From: an uncultured Pseudomonadales bacterium
Lineage (GTDB): Bacteria > Pseudomonadota > Gammaproteobacteria > Pseudomonadales > Porticoccaceae
NCBI GenBank assembly: GCA_943788895.1
Contig: CALSRZ010000003.1
Coordinates: forward strand, 285,310 to 349,309
Direction of reading: 5' to 3'
Length of the DNA: 64,000 nt
Below, piece by piece: positions 27,353 through 36,614 of the stretch. Position numbers and translations under genes: made by a program. How positions within the stretch are numbered: position 1 is the stretch's first letter; each line of letters opens with the position of its first letter. The notes beneath the pieces were generated by a model that saw only the letters and a list, made by a program, of their open reading frames with translations, was not told where the DNA came from and searched no databases.

Positions 27353-28246
27353 GTGCTAAGGATTGGGTTATTTCTTTTAACAAATCTGGCAATTATTTTT
27401 GTCGCCAGTGTTTCACTCAGCTTGCTGGGTTTCAGCGGCATTCTCGCAGAGAACGGCATGGATCTTAATCTGCCGTCACTGCTGATGTTTTGCGCGGTGT
27501 TTGGCTTTGCCGGTTCGTTTATCTCGCTACTGCTCTCAAAGTTTATGGCCAAGAGGTCGAGCGGCACGAAAATTATCGATCAGCCGCAGAATGAAAACGA
27601 GCGCTGGCTGATGGCGACGGTTGCCGAGCTGGCTAAAAAGGCCGATATAGGCATGCCTGAAGTGGGTATTTTCCCCGCCCAGCAATCCAATGCCTTTGCC
27701 ACCGGCTGGAATAGAAATAACGCTCTGGTTGCGGTCAGCGCCGGCCTTTTGCAGCGCTTTGATCGGGATGAGGTGCGCGCGGTTCTGGCCCATGAAATTG
27801 GTCATGTTGCCAATGGCGATATGATTACTCTGAGTCTGGTGCAGGGTGTGGTGAATACCTTTGTGATGTTCTTCGCCCGGCTTATCGGATTTTTTGTCGA
27901 TCGCGTGGTACTTAAAAATCAGCGCGGTCTGGGGCTTGGTTACTGGATCAGCACTATCGTTGCCGAGATATGCCTGGGCATTCTCGCCTCGACTATCGTT
28001 ATGTGGTTTTCGCGCAAACGCGAATTCCGTGCCGATGCCGCCGGTGCAAGCCTGGCCGGACGCACGTCGATGATCAATGCACTGCGCAAGCTTCAGGCGG
28101 AGACTCAGGCACAGATGGAAAATCAAATGCCCGACACTCTGACTGCCTTTGGTATCTCCTCGGGCTGGAAGCAGCGCAAATCGAAACTGTTTATGACCCA
28201 CCCGCCATTGCAAGAGCGAATTGAGGCACTGCGTTTTGGACAGTAA
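27353..28246 (+). CDS. htpX: Membrane zinc metalloprotease HtpX
   Basis: Stress-induced inner-membrane protease working alongside FtsH. The GTG at 27353 follows GAGGA and yields [14 protein letters not shown], aligning with E. coli [13 protein letters not shown]. The track's 27239 start is too early. Zinc site [12 protein letters not shown] (HExxH), downstream Glu in [10 protein letters not shown] and the final [15 protein letters not shown] are intact. Four membrane segments can be picked out. Confidence 0.95.
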   Translation: MLRIGLFLLTNLAIIFVASVSLSLLGFSGILAENGMDLNLPSLLMFCAVFGFAGSFISLLLSKFMAKRSSGTKIIDQPQNENERWLMATVAELAKKADIGMPEVGIFPAQQSNAFATGWNRNNALVAVSAGLLQRFDRDEVRAVLAHEIGHVANGDMITLSLVQGVVNTFVMFFARLIGFFVDRVVLKNQRGLGLGYWISTIVAEICLGILASTIVMWFSRKREFRADAAGASLAGRTSMINALRKLQAETQAQMENQMPDTLTAFGISSGWKQRKSKLFMTHPPLQERIEALRFGQ

Positions 28247-28265
28247 TTCTCAGGCAGCAAAAACT

Positions 28266-28653
28266 GTGATTGAAAATGATTTTTTCCTCTGCCTGCTCAG
28301 CGATCTCGAGGAGATGCAGACGATTGAGCTGACTCTTGAAGAGCGCCAGCTGTTTGCTATCCGTCAGGACAATCAGCTTTACGCCTACTGGAACAGCTGT
28401 CCACATATGGGCATACCGCTCAACTGGATGCCGGAGAAATTTCTCGATCTGGACGGTATTTTTCTGCAGTGCTCATCTCACGGCGCACTGTTTCAAATTA
28501 GCAGATGGTGAATGTGTCGGCGGCCCCTGTGTCGGTGATCACCTGTCTCCAGTGACCCTTAAACGCGACGGCGATCAGTATTTTATCGCTGCCGGTCAGC
28601 CGCTGCCGCCGCCACTGGTTAACCTGCGCGCCGCGGCACTGCGAGACCTCTAA
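28266..28653 (+). pseudogene. Small Rieske [2Fe-2S] protein, interrupted by a one-base frameshift
   Basis: A compact Rieske ferredoxin of about 125 aa split over two frames. The first part carries both cluster motifs (SCPHMGIPLNW and LQCSSHGALF), then ends after GALFQISRW. One base removed near 28497-28500 (ATT-A-GCA) gives GALFQI-ADGECVGGPCVGD and continues in frame to 28653. The joined sequence matches the family end to end. The start is unsettled: GTG 28266 or TTG 28236, which would overlap htpX. All four cluster ligands lie before the break, so a truncated product might still bind iron-sulfur. Such genes often neighbour sfsA in Pseudomonas, as here. Confidence 0.8.
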
Positions 28654-28664
28654 TCGGATTCTAG

Positions 28665-29372
28665 CTAGATAACTAAAGGCAGCGGGCGCTGCAGGCGAAT
28701 AGTCTGGTCACTGAGATCTGCCTGCCACACCAGTACTTCAACGCCAGCGTCCATGGCCGCAGACAATGTCTCGGCATAGAGCGGGTCTATATGACCGGCA
28801 ATCGATACAGTTTCAACACCAGTCAACTGAACGCAAAAAAACAGCACCGCTCTGTGACCCTCGGCAACCATAGCCATTAGTTCGCGCAGGTGCTTTGCAC
28901 CCCTTGAAGTGACCGCATCGGGAAACTGTGCACGACCTTCACCGCAATCCAGGGTGACATTTTTAACCTCGATATAGCACTGCCCCTTATCTTCGTCCTC
29001 AAGCAATAGATCGATACGGCTTTTTTCTGCGCCGTAGCGCACTTCGCTGCGCATGCTCGGGTAGCCACGCAGCTCGGGAATAAGCCGATCTTCGATGGCC
29101 TGCCTGACTATATGGTTGGGTCTGGCCGTATTGACCCCGGCCAGATTGCCAAATGAGGTGGTAACTATTTCCAGGGTTCCGGGCAATTTTCGCTTGGGAT
29201 TATCTGATAGTGAGTACCAACAGCGGGAATTCTCGACCTGACAATTTTTCATCGATCCGGTATTTGGGCAGTGGACTGTTAACAGCTCGCCCTGCTCAGT
29301 GCGAATATCGGTAAAGAAGCGTTTGTAGCGTTTAACGAAGGTTGCTGGCAACAGCGACAGGTCTTTTTTCAT
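28665..29372 (-). CDS. sfsA: Sugar fermentation stimulation protein A
   Basis: 235 aa protein with an OB-fold plus a nuclease-like domain; its cellular role is poorly defined, with DNA binding reported in E. coli. Family motifs include KRYKRFFTDI, CPNTGSMK, SRIDLLLEDED and CYIEVKNVTL, and the FPDAVTSRGAKHLRELM block is almost invariant. Convergent with the Rieske gene and divergent from dksA. Confidence 0.95.
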   Translation of the reverse strand: MKKDLSLLPATFVKRYKRFFTDIRTEQGELLTVHCPNTGSMKNCQVENSRCWYSLSDNPKRKLPGTLEIVTTSFGNLAGVNTARPNHIVRQAIEDRLIPELRGYPSMRSEVRYGAEKSRIDLLLEDEDKGQCYIEVKNVTLDCGEGRAQFPDAVTSRGAKHLRELMAMVAEGHRAVLFFCVQLTGVETVSIAGHIDPLYAETLSAAMDAGVEVLVWQADLSDQTIRLQRPLPLVI

Positions 29373-29467
29373 TGATATATTTTCACTCTATAAGTGGCAA
29401 TATTAATAGTTTATGTTATGAATTAGAGATATAAAAAATGTGCGTTGAAAAAATTTAACGAGCTATT

Positions 29468-29514
29468 TAATCGCTAATACTCCTTAATCACCGGCTAATA
29501 TTAGTTAGCGATTA
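29468..29514. promoter_or_regulatory. 10-bp perfect inverted repeat in the sfsA/dksA spacer
   Basis: TAATCGCTAA and TTAGCGATTA are separated by 27 bases in the 260-bp AT-rich region between the divergent sfsA and dksA starts. It lies upstream of the dksA promoter. An operator for either gene is possible; as an RNA hairpin the loop would be long. Confidence 0.4.
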
Positions 29515-29557
29515 TTTTAAGTCGAGGAAGTTTATAAGCTTTAGTTGTAAATTTCTC

Positions 29558-29586
29558 TTGAAAAATTGCTCCAAAATCTCTATAAA
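29558..29586 (+). promoter_or_regulatory. Probable sigma-70 promoter of dksA
   Basis: TTGAAA and TATAAA are spaced by exactly 17 bases, placing transcription start near 29593 and leaving a leader of about 40 bases with a TTTAGGA ribosome-binding site before the dksA ATG. Confidence 0.65.
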
Positions 29587-29632
29587 CGCACGTCCTGTAT
29601 TCTCTGCTCACAACTTACTGTGGATTTTAGGA

Positions 29633-30106
29633 ATGGCAACAGCAAAAACAAAAGCAAAACCTGCAGCAACTGCCGATAAAGGCGCTGCGCAAACTATTCA
29701 TGGTCTTAGCCCCTACCAGGCGAAGAAAAATGAAGAGTACATGAATGAAAAGCAGCGTGAACACTTCAAGCAGATTCTCCACGCCTGGCGTCGCGAATTG
29801 ATGGAAGAAGTGGATCGCACCGTGACTCATATGAAAGATGAAGCGGCTAACTTCCCTGACCCGGCCGACCGCGCCACTCAGGAAGAAGAGTTCAGCCTCG
29901 AGTTACGTACCCGCGATCGCGAGCGCAAGCTGATCAAGAAAATTGATAAAACTCTGGTGCGCGTTGAAGAAGATGATTACGGCTTCTGTGACCAGTGTGG
30001 CGTAGAAGTCGGTATACGCCGACTGGAAGCTCGCCCTACAGCTGATCTCTGTGTCGACTGTAAAACCCTCGACGAAATCAAAGAAAAGCAGATCACTGGC
30101 GGCTAA
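29633..30106 (+). CDS. dksA: RNA polymerase-binding transcription factor DksA
   Basis: Works with ppGpp in the stringent response through the RNA polymerase secondary channel. From ATG 29633 the protein is 157 aa: a basic N-terminal tail, the long coiled coil ([20 protein letters not shown]) with the tip motif [13 protein letters not shown], and a four-cysteine zinc finger (CDQCGVE...CVDCK). The track start adds 25 leader codons. gluQ follows after a terminator, as in E. coli. Confidence 0.97.
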   Translation: MATAKTKAKPAATADKGAAQTIHGLSPYQAKKNEEYMNEKQREHFKQILHAWRRELMEEVDRTVTHMKDEAANFPDPADRATQEEEFSLELRTRDRERKLIKKIDKTLVRVEEDDYGFCDQCGVEVGIRRLEARPTADLCVDCKTLDEIKEKQITGG

Positions 30107-30109
30107 TCA

Positions 30110-30142
30110 AATAACCTCGCTATCGGCGAGGTTATTTTTTTC
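30110..30142 (+). terminator. Rho-independent terminator after dksA
   Basis: A 10-bp stem (ataacctcgc / gcgaggttat) with a five-base loop is followed by a run of T. It lies between dksA and gluQ, so gluQ would depend on read-through or its own promoter. Confidence 0.9.
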
Positions 30143-30157
30143 AGCGGCAAGCATCTC

Positions 30158-31093
30158 GTGAAAACAGCCATAAAATCAGCCACCTATATTGGACGGTTTG
30201 CCCCTTCTCCGACAGGGCCGCTGCACTTTGGCTCGCTGGTCTGTGCACTCGCCAGCTTTCTCGATGCCCGATCCCATTCGGGTCGCTGGCTGGTTAGAGT
30301 CGAAGATATTGATCCTCCTCGGGAAATTCCTGGCGCCACCACAACCATCCTGCAACAACTTACTGACCACGGCCTGATCTGGGATGGAGAACTGCTCTAT
30401 CAAAGCACCAGAATAGAAGCCTATCGCGATGCTATTGAAAATCTGCAGCGCTCCGGTGTAGCTTACAACTGCGACTGCCCGCGCCAGCGAATAACTGCCC
30501 TGGGCGGTATCTATGATGGCCACTGCCGCGATCGCCAGGTTATCGAGAATGCAGCTGTGCGCCTGCGAGTGCCTGCACAATCTGAGTCTACTCAGAGTTT
30601 TAGGGATCTGGTGATGGGTGACTACAGCCAGAATCTCGCAACTGAGGCTGGAGACTTTGTTGTTCAGCGTCGCGATGGGTTGTTTTCATACCAGCTTGCG
30701 GTCACCGTCGATGACCAGTTTCAAAATATCAGCCATATTATTCGTGGCGCCGATCTTATTGATTCCACGCCTCGGCAAATCTATCTGCAAAACTGTCTGA
30801 ATTTTTCCGCTGATAGTTCGCCAACAATAAGCTCGCCCGCATTAACTTATGGCCACCTGCCCATGGCAACCAATGCTGAGGGACAGAAGCTCAGCAAGCA
30901 GAATCATGCGGCGGCTTTAATCGCTGGCGAAGAGTCACAGAACCTATGGCTGGCACTGGAGTGGCTGCAACAGCAACCTCCGGCGGAGTTAAATGCTGAA
31001 TCTGTCGAACGAATTCTCGACTGGGCCATCGGCAACTGGTCGATTGAGAGCATTCCAAAGCAGATAGCGCTGCCAGCGCCAAAGCATTACTAA
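30158..31093 (+). CDS. gluQ: Glutamyl-Q tRNA(Asp) synthetase
   Basis: Truncated glutamyl-tRNA synthetase paralogue that adds glutamate to queuosine in tRNA(Asp). The 311 aa protein retains the HIGH-like motif FAPSPTGPLHFGSL and the KLSKQ (KMSKS-like) loop and lacks the anticodon-binding domain. Zinc ligands CDCPR and GIYDGHC are visible. The start is GTG at 30158. The dksA-gluQ order is conserved with E. coli. Confidence 0.95.
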   Translation: MKTAIKSATYIGRFAPSPTGPLHFGSLVCALASFLDARSHSGRWLVRVEDIDPPREIPGATTTILQQLTDHGLIWDGELLYQSTRIEAYRDAIENLQRSGVAYNCDCPRQRITALGGIYDGHCRDRQVIENAAVRLRVPAQSESTQSFRDLVMGDYSQNLATEAGDFVVQRRDGLFSYQLAVTVDDQFQNISHIIRGADLIDSTPRQIYLQNCLNFSADSSPTISSPALTYGHLPMATNAEGQKLSKQNHAAALIAGEESQNLWLALEWLQQQPPAELNAESVERILDWAIGNWSIESIPKQIALPAPKHY

Positions 31094-31210
31094 CAGAGCA
31101 CTACTAAGAGAGCTATACCACGGATCAGGTTTGCTTTGCCGCGCCAGCTTCAATACCATCAATGCACAGCCCAACTTTATTAGCCAAGATTCTAACCACC
31201 GAGCTCGCAG

Positions 31211-31387
31211 ATGCTTAACTACCGACTGGTCGCAGTTCTAATTTTTCTTAGCAGTGTCGTTATACCTCTGGCCTCTAAATGGGCCATCGAGCCACAGGGC
31301 AGCTGGTTTAGACCCTTTGTCGTATGGGCAATAGTCGTCTTTGCCGCCTATATTCTGCAGCGCCACAGGAATACCAATGAGTCTTGA
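31211..31387 (+). CDS. cbrX: Small membrane protein CbrX-like, upstream of cbrA
   Basis: 58 aa ORF too short for the supplied track: MLNYRLVAVLIFL... with two hydrophobic segments (about 5-22 and 35-50) and a basic tail (QRHRNTNES). Its last codons overlap the cbrA start by 11 bases. A small ORF of this kind, translationally coupled to cbrA, is known in Pseudomonas as cbrX. Identity rests on length, hydrophobicity and overlap; sequence similarity could not be tested. It may set the expression ratio of the kinase. Confidence 0.75.
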   Translation: MLNYRLVAVLIFLSSVVIPLASKWAIEPQGSWFRPFVVWAIVVFAAYILQRHRNTNES

Positions 31388-34238
31388 TATAGCCACTGCT
31401 GCGGCCGGCTTTATTATCCTTGGCGCACTCTGCTCATACCTGCTGGCACGCCACGGCGGCAGAGTCAGCAACAACCTGATTTTAGTCCTCGCACTGTTTG
31501 CCGGCAGTGGCTCACTGCTGGCCACCGGTACTATTGAGATGGCTGGCCGCTATGGTTACAGCACATTGCTGGCGCTGTTCGCATTCACCATGGTGTTTAT
31601 CTTTTCGCCATTGATTTTCTATCCGATTCGCAGGCTCAGCGCGATTATTCGCTTTGCCTCCCTGGTGGACTTTTTAACCTTTCGCTTTCGCGGCAAGAAC
31701 GTTGCCAGAGTCGCCTGCAGCTGCCTGATAATCGCCACCATACCGCTGTTTCTGGCGCAGTTGCTGGCGCTTGAGTCGGTGCATGATTTTCTCTTTGATA
31801 GCAATAAGGTGTTCTTCTGGCTGTTTATAGTCTTGGTTATCACCAGTATTAACTGGCGCACCATTGAGATCAGCCCGGTGCAGAACCTGCGCTGGATTAT
31901 GGCCGCTGCCGGTCTTTTATTACTGCCGGCTCTGGGGCTGGCGGCGCTGGTTTCAGTGCAGTCAATTTTTGGCAGTGTTGGCGAGATGAACAGCTGGGTA
32001 GCGGATAGCGGGCAGCGATTTATCGTTCAGCGTATGGACTCTTCCTACAGTCTGTTTATTATTTTTCTGGCGGCGAGTTTTGCCCTGCCGGTTAACTTTA
32101 CGATTGTTATCTCTGAGCATATCTCCAATCGACAGGCTGGGCTGACCGTCTGGGCCTATCCCCTGCTGATGCTGTTGGCGAGCATACCGGTGTTCCCTCT
32201 ACTGTGGTCGGGCATCGCAGTTCAATCCGCGTCGCCACTCCAGGATTATTTATTCGCTCTGCCCGCTCTGACAAATCACCCGATAATATCCGGGCTCGGC
32301 GCGGCGAGTATTATTCTAATTTCTATCGCGCTGCTCTGCAGCATGTCGACCATGCTGGCGAGAATGGCTCTCAACAGCTTTGTCCTGCCCAGCAAACCAC
32401 TTCAGGATCAGCCTCGATTGATTCGCTGGATCAATCTGCGCCTGTTATTGATTTCCTCAAGCATTCTGCTGACTGCGGTACTGCTCAGCCTGGTTATCAA
32501 AGAGCACAGCATCACCGATTTATACCTGGTTGGCTTTGCCGGTCTGGCGCAATTGACACCGGGCATGCTGGCTTCTATTTATCTTCCCAAAGCCAACCGC
32601 AGGGGCTTTATTGTCGGCCTGCTGGGTGGCCTATCAGTCTGGTTGATCGGATTGGCTCTGCCGCTGTTAGTGGGCGACTGGCAGTGGCAGATCCCGAGCA
32701 CAGAGAGGGTATTGATTTTCGGTATGGAGAGCTGGGATACCTGGGCCTTTGAAGCGCTGATGGTCAATATTGTGCTCTGCACACTGTTCTCGGTATTCTC
32801 CAAAATGGATAAACAGGAACAGTTATTCGCGCGACTCTGTATGGTCGACAATATTTATATTCCGGCACGAGTGCAGCTCCACCAGAACTCTGTTGCGGAG
32901 ATCAATCACAGTTTGCGCAATTCCCTCGGCGATGAAGCTGATTTGGTTATCGACCGGGCCCTTAACGCGCTGGAGCTGGATAATAGTGAAACCAGGCCTG
33001 CGGCGCTGAGAAAAATTCGCGACCATATCAATTCTTCCCTGACACTGCGTTTCGGGGTGCTGGCCGCCGACCGCATCATGGAGGAATCGATTCCGCTGGC
33101 TGCGGCGGCAGCGCAGGAGTCGGATGATATTTATCTTATTGAATCGGTTTTAGCCATTCACAGTGATCGCCTGACTGGTATTGCCAGCGAGCTCAACAAG
33201 CTGCGTATTCACCATCGAGAGATTCTCGACAACCTCCCTGTTGGCCTAGTGGCTCTGGGTCAGAGCGGTGAGATTCACAAGTGGAACAGCACCATGGCCA
33301 AGTACACCGAGATCGATGAAAACAGCGCTAGAGGCGCCCTGGTCGACGATCTGCCAGAGCCTTGGAGCTCGACTATCAATCAATTTCTCAGCAGCAATAA
33401 CAGCAGAGAAGAGAATCTACAGATTGAACTGGAGGGCCGCCCTCGCTGGTTTAGCCTGCAGAAATCGGCAGACCAAAGTACCGATAATGACTCCATCCTG
33501 CTAATTGAAGAGAGCACCAATTCGGTGCTGCTAACCCAGAACAGCATTAACAATGAACGCCTCGCCTCGGTGGGTCGACTGGCGGCTGGAGTGGCCCACG
33601 AGATTGGCAATCCGGTAACCGGTATCGCCTGTATAGCGCAGAACCTGCAACATGAAACTGAAGCCGCTGAGATTCAACTATCTGCCGAGCAGATTCTCTC
33701 GCAAACCGATCGTATCAACCAGATTGTGCAGTCGCTGATCAACTTCTCCCGTGGCGAGCGAAGCCTGCAAAATGCACTGCAATCGGTCAATGTGCGCGAT
33801 GCCATTGAGGAGGCTATAAAACTGCTTAGCCTGAGTAGTAAACAGCTGGAAGAACAATTTATCTGCAGCCTGAATGCAGACAGCTACATCCTTGGCGATC
33901 ACCACCAGCTGGTACAGGTGCTGATCAATTTATTGAGCAATGCCCGCGATGCCTCTACAGAGGAAAGCCCTGTCACCATTGAGGCTGAGCTCGAGGGGCA
34001 GAAGCTGACAATTATGATCAGTGACAGTGGCACTGGTATCGACAATAATATTCGTGATCGTATCTTTGAGCCCTTTGTGACCTCAAAGCAGCCTGGAGAG
34101 GGGACCGGCCTTGGTCTGTGGATTGTATTTAACCTGGTGAAAAATCTTGGTGGCGAGATCAATCTGTCAAGCCCAGCGGTCAATAGTGATTGCGGTACTA
34201 CAGTCCGACTGCAGTTCACAATTCACCAGCCAAAGTAA
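31377..34238 (+). CDS. cbrA: Sensor histidine kinase CbrA with sodium:solute symporter-like N-terminus
   Basis: 953 aa kinase. The first ~480 residues form a multi-span SLC5/SSS transporter-like domain ([39 protein letters not shown]). After a linker come a PAS-like domain ([20 protein letters not shown]), the phospho-His box [11 protein letters not shown] (about residue 740) and an ATPase domain with N box [12 protein letters not shown]1 DSGTGI and G2 GTGLGLW. This is the CbrA architecture, which senses carbon/nitrogen balance in Pseudomonas. I use ATG 31377, overlapping cbrX, not the track's 31341. The response regulator follows after 88 bases. Confidence 0.9.
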   Translation: MSLDIATAAAGFIILGALCSYLLARHGGRVSNNLILVLALFAGSGSLLATGTIEMAGRYGYSTLLALFAFTMVFIFSPLIFYPIRRLSAIIRFASLVDFLTFRFRGKNVARVACSCLIIATIPLFLAQLLALESVHDFLFDSNKVFFWLFIVLVITSINWRTIEISPVQNLRWIMAAAGLLLLPALGLAALVSVQSIFGSVGEMNSWVADSGQRFIVQRMDSSYSLFIIFLAASFALPVNFTIVISEHISNRQAGLTVWAYPLLMLLASIPVFPLLWSGIAVQSASPLQDYLFALPALTNHPIISGLGAASIILISIALLCSMSTMLARMALNSFVLPSKPLQDQPRLIRWINLRLLLISSSILLTAVLLSLVIKEHSITDLYLVGFAGLAQLTPGMLASIYLPKANRRGFIVGLLGGLSVWLIGLALPLLVGDWQWQIPSTERVLIFGMESWDTWAFEALMVNIVLCTLFSVFSKMDKQEQLFARLCMVDNIYIPARVQLHQNSVAEINHSLRNSLGDEADLVIDRALNALELDNSETRPAALRKIRDHINSSLTLRFGVLAADRIMEESIPLAAAAAQESDDIYLIESVLAIHSDRLTGIASELNKLRIHHREILDNLPVGLVALGQSGEIHKWNSTMAKYTEIDENSARGALVDDLPEPWSSTINQFLSSNNSREENLQIELEGRPRWFSLQKSADQSTDNDSILLIEESTNSVLLTQNSINNERLASVGRLAAGVAHEIGNPVTGIACIAQNLQHETEAAEIQLSAEQILSQTDRINQIVQSLINFSRGERSLQNALQSVNVRDAIEEAIKLLSLSSKQLEEQFICSLNADSYILGDHHQLVQVLINLLSNARDASTEESPVTIEAELEGQKLTIMISDSGTGIDNNIRDRIFEPFVTSKQPGEGTGLGLWIVFNLVKNLGGEINLSSPAVNSDCGTTVRLQFTIHQPK

Positions 34239-34326
34239 GCACTGTTTACGGCTTGTTTCCACAGCGCTTCAGAGTAACAATAGCTATTATAAATAGTACT
34301 CAACAATCCCGAGCTACAAAACTGTT

Positions 34327-34878
34327 ATGAGCAATACCGCACCAAAAAGTCATATCCTTATCGTTGAAGACGAAGAGATTATCCGCGGCTCTCTGCGCAA
34401 GCTGCTCGAGCGCCATGATTTTCTGGTCAGCGATGCCGTGAGCATCAAATCTGCTCATGAACTGTTCGACCTCTCCTGTTTTGACCTGATTATTAGTGAT
34501 CTGCGATTACCCGGACAGCTCGGCACTGACCTTATCCAACTGGCTAAGCCGGTTCCGGTGCTGATTATGACGAGCTATGCGAGCCTGCGTTCAGCGGTTG
34601 ATACCATGCGTCAGGGCGCAGTGGATTATATTTCCAAGCCCTTTGATCACGATGAGATGATGGTTTCAGTGCGACGGATTATCGACTCGCCAAAAAAACC
34701 GGTGGAAGTACCTACAGACCTATCATTGGAAGGTTATTTCACCCGGTTTGTGCTTGAAAATCAGGATCACATGAGCGAGACAGATCTGGCTAAAAAACTT
34801 GGTATTAGTCGCAAGAGCCTCTGGCAACGACGCAATAAAATGGGCATTAACCGAAAAAAAACTGCAATAAAACTGTAA
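34327..34878 (+). CDS. CbrA-linked response regulator, REC + Fis-type HTH, no AAA+ domain
   Basis: 183 aa. The receiver domain (about 8-120) keeps the acidic pocket (VEDEE), phospho-acceptor Asp58 (LIISDLRLP) and Lys (YISKPFD). A short linker leads directly to a Fis-type helix-turn-helix (SETDLAKKLGISRKSLWQRRNKMGI). Pseudomonas CbrB is about 478 aa with a sigma-54 AAA+ domain between these parts; here that domain is absent, giving a RegA/PrrA/ActR-like layout. There is no sign of a frameshift: the linker is in frame and the ends are clean. It probably controls sigma-70 promoters. Confidence 0.85.
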   Translation: MSNTAPKSHILIVEDEEIIRGSLRKLLERHDFLVSDAVSIKSAHELFDLSCFDLIISDLRLPGQLGTDLIQLAKPVPVLIMTSYASLRSAVDTMRQGAVDYISKPFDHDEMMVSVRRIIDSPKKPVEVPTDLSLEGYFTRFVLENQDHMSETDLAKKLGISRKSLWQRRNKMGINRKKTAIKL

Positions 34879-34884
34879 TTACAC

Positions 34885-34912
34885 TTGTAAGCAGGGTTGA
34901 TTGGGATACAAT
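34885..34912 (+). promoter_or_regulatory. Putative promoter ahead of the A-rich intergenic RNA
   Basis: TTGTAA and TACAAT are separated by 16 bases, immediately after the response-regulator stop. Transcription would begin near 34919 and run through the A-rich tract. No sigma-54 element (GG-N10-GC type) is apparent, fitting the loss of the AAA+ domain in the regulator. Confidence 0.4.
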
Positions 34913-34918
34913 CATCCA

Positions 34919-35075
34919 ATCAGATCCATGAGATTTGATCATAATAATAATAAAAAATAAAAATAATAAAATCCGGATGGATACGAAAGGAGCTTTCTAC
35001 GGCCCTATAGCATTAAGTTGAAATAGCCGCAGAAACAGTTAGGGGGGGCTGTCTTAGGACACCCCTTATTTACAC
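34919..35075 (+). ncRNA. Candidate CrcZ-like A-rich small RNA
   Basis: In Pseudomonas the cbrB-pcnB spacer encodes CrcZ, an RNA that titrates Hfq through repeated AANAANAA motifs. The 350-bp spacer here, in the same place, has a run of such motifs (ataataataataaaaaataa, then aaaataataaaa, about 34941-34971). Downstream are a GAAAG-gag-CTTTC hairpin and a GGGG-C-TGTC/GACA-CCCC stem near 35041-35064, followed by a weak T-rich stretch. It is shorter than CrcZ and the ends are guesses. The remaining sequence to 35228 is AT-rich, with no ORF, and probably carries the pcnB promoter. Confidence 0.45.
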
Positions 35076-35228
35076 TCTTTTTATTACCTGCTTTTCATTA
35101 CACGCTTTCAAATCTTAATTACACCTCTTTTTTTTATTCAATATCAGCCTATGGCATCTTAGTTTTCCGAAAACAGAGTTCCTCTGTTAAACTCTCGAAT
35201 CTGATCACAACCTAATCGGCAGCACTTA

Positions 35229-36614
35229 ATGCTGGAACGCATAAGCAAGTTTTTCAAAACTGATAAAAATTCAAACAGCGCTGGCGCCTATGTCTATGGC
35301 CCAAGCGAACATTGCCTGTCGCCTGATATGATCAATAGGGATGCCTACAATGTCGTTGATGTGCTGCAAAAAGCTGGATTTGAAGCCTATGTGGTCGGCG
35401 GTTGCGTTCGCGATCTGCTACTTGGATTAAAGCCTAAAGATTTTGACGTCGCGACCAGCGCCAAGCCCTCGGAAGTGAAAGCACTGTTTCGTCGATCGCG
35501 AATTATCGGCCGTCGCTTTCAAATTGTGCATGTGCAATTTAGTCGTGAAATTATTGAAGTTACCACTTTTCGCTCAAACGAAAAACAGAGTGGCAGCAAG
35601 AGTAGCAATAAAAATCAGCGCCAGCAGACCGATAGCGGCATGCTTACCAGGGACAATGTATTTGGCAGCGTAGAGGAAGATGCTTCACGCCGCGACCTCA
35701 CTGTTAATGCCCTCTACTACGATCCCAGTGATAACAGCATCCACGACTTTACCAATGGCCTCGACGATATAGATGATCGTATTATTCGGATTATTGGCGA
35801 CCCTTCAACGCGCTTTCGTGAAGATCCGGTGCGCCTGTTGAGAGTCGCGCGCTTCGCGGCAAAGCTCGGCTTTGATATAGAGGCCCGCACGGCGAAACCA
35901 ATGAAACATCGGGCCGGCGATTTGCAGCAGGTTTCACCGCCGCGGCTGTTTGATGAAACATTAAAATTATTTATGAGCGGCAATGGCCTGGATACCTTTA
36001 AGCTACTGCTCGATCACAAACTCTTCGAACATATAGTTCCGCAGTTGAACCCCATGCTTAACGACAAGCAGGGAGAACCCGTGAAGCTGGTCCGTCAGGC
36101 ACTTGTCAACACCGACAAGCGAATTCGCAATAAACAGCGAGTGACTCCGGCATTTATCTACGCCGCACTGCTCTGGCCTGTGGTGCAGCGACTGTCGAGC
36201 AACTACGAGAAGAATGGCAACTCCCCGCCCTATGCCCTGAGCAAAGCCGCTGGAGATATTATTGCCGCACAGATTCCCGTGACGGCAATTCCCAAACGCT
36301 TCACTATTCCAATGCGCGAAATCTGGGATCTGCAGCTGCATATGAAGCGTCGCGGCGGCAACCGCGCCAAGCGTCTGGCCGAGCATCCTCGCTTTAGAGC
36401 CGCCTATGATTTTATTTTGCTGCGCGAACAGGCCGGTGAAGATTTAAAAGGTCTCGGCGACTGGTGGACGAAGTACCAGGATGCCAATGAAGATCAGCGC
36501 CAATCTATGGCTGAAGAAATATTGAGCAACGACAAACGACCCAAGAGACGTCGTCGCCGTCGCAATAGCCCTAAGCCAGATAATAGCAGCAGCCCTAAGC
36601 CCGAAAATGGCTGA
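35229..36614 (+). CDS. pcnB: Poly(A) polymerase I
   Basis: Adds 3' poly(A) tails that promote RNA decay. The nucleotidyltransferase motif GGCVRDLLLGLKPKDFDVAT, the RRDLTVNALYYD motif and the tRNA-nucleotidyltransferase superfamily helices are present. The C-terminus is a basic tail (KRPKRRRRRRN) followed by a duplicated SPKP-type motif. At 461 aa it is normal. The last eight bases overlap the folK start. Confidence 0.95.
   Translation: MLERISKFFKTDKNSNSAGAYVYGPSEHCLSPDMINRDAYNVVDVLQKAGFEAYVVGGCVRDLLLGLKPKDFDVATSAKPSEVKALFRRSRIIGRRFQIVHVQFSREIIEVTTFRSNEKQSGSKSSNKNQRQQTDSGMLTRDNVFGSVEEDASRRDLTVNALYYDPSDNSIHDFTNGLDDIDDRIIRIIGDPSTRFREDPVRLLRVARFAAKLGFDIEARTAKPMKHRAGDLQQVSPPRLFDETLKLFMSGNGLDTFKLLLDHKLFEHIVPQLNPMLNDKQGEPVKLVRQALVNTDKRIRNKQRVTPAFIYAALLWPVVQRLSSNYEKNGNSPPYALSKAAGDIIAAQIPVTAIPKRFTIPMREIWDLQLHMKRRGGNRAKRLAEHPRFRAAYDFILLREQAGEDLKGLGDWWTKYQDANEDQRQSMAEEILSNDKRPKRRRRRRNSPKPDNSSSPKPENG
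36567..36608 (+). repeat. 24-nt-period direct repeat at the pcnB C-terminus
   Basis: agccctaagccagataat recurs 24 bases later as agccctaagcccgaaaat, encoding SPKPDN...SPKPEN. It lies beyond the enzyme fold, in the disordered tail. Confidence 0.75.

Noticed and set aside
27536-28213. 225 aa minus-strand ORF over htpX
   Set aside because: Antisense shadow; composition (Gln/His-rich) and lack of motifs argue against a gene.
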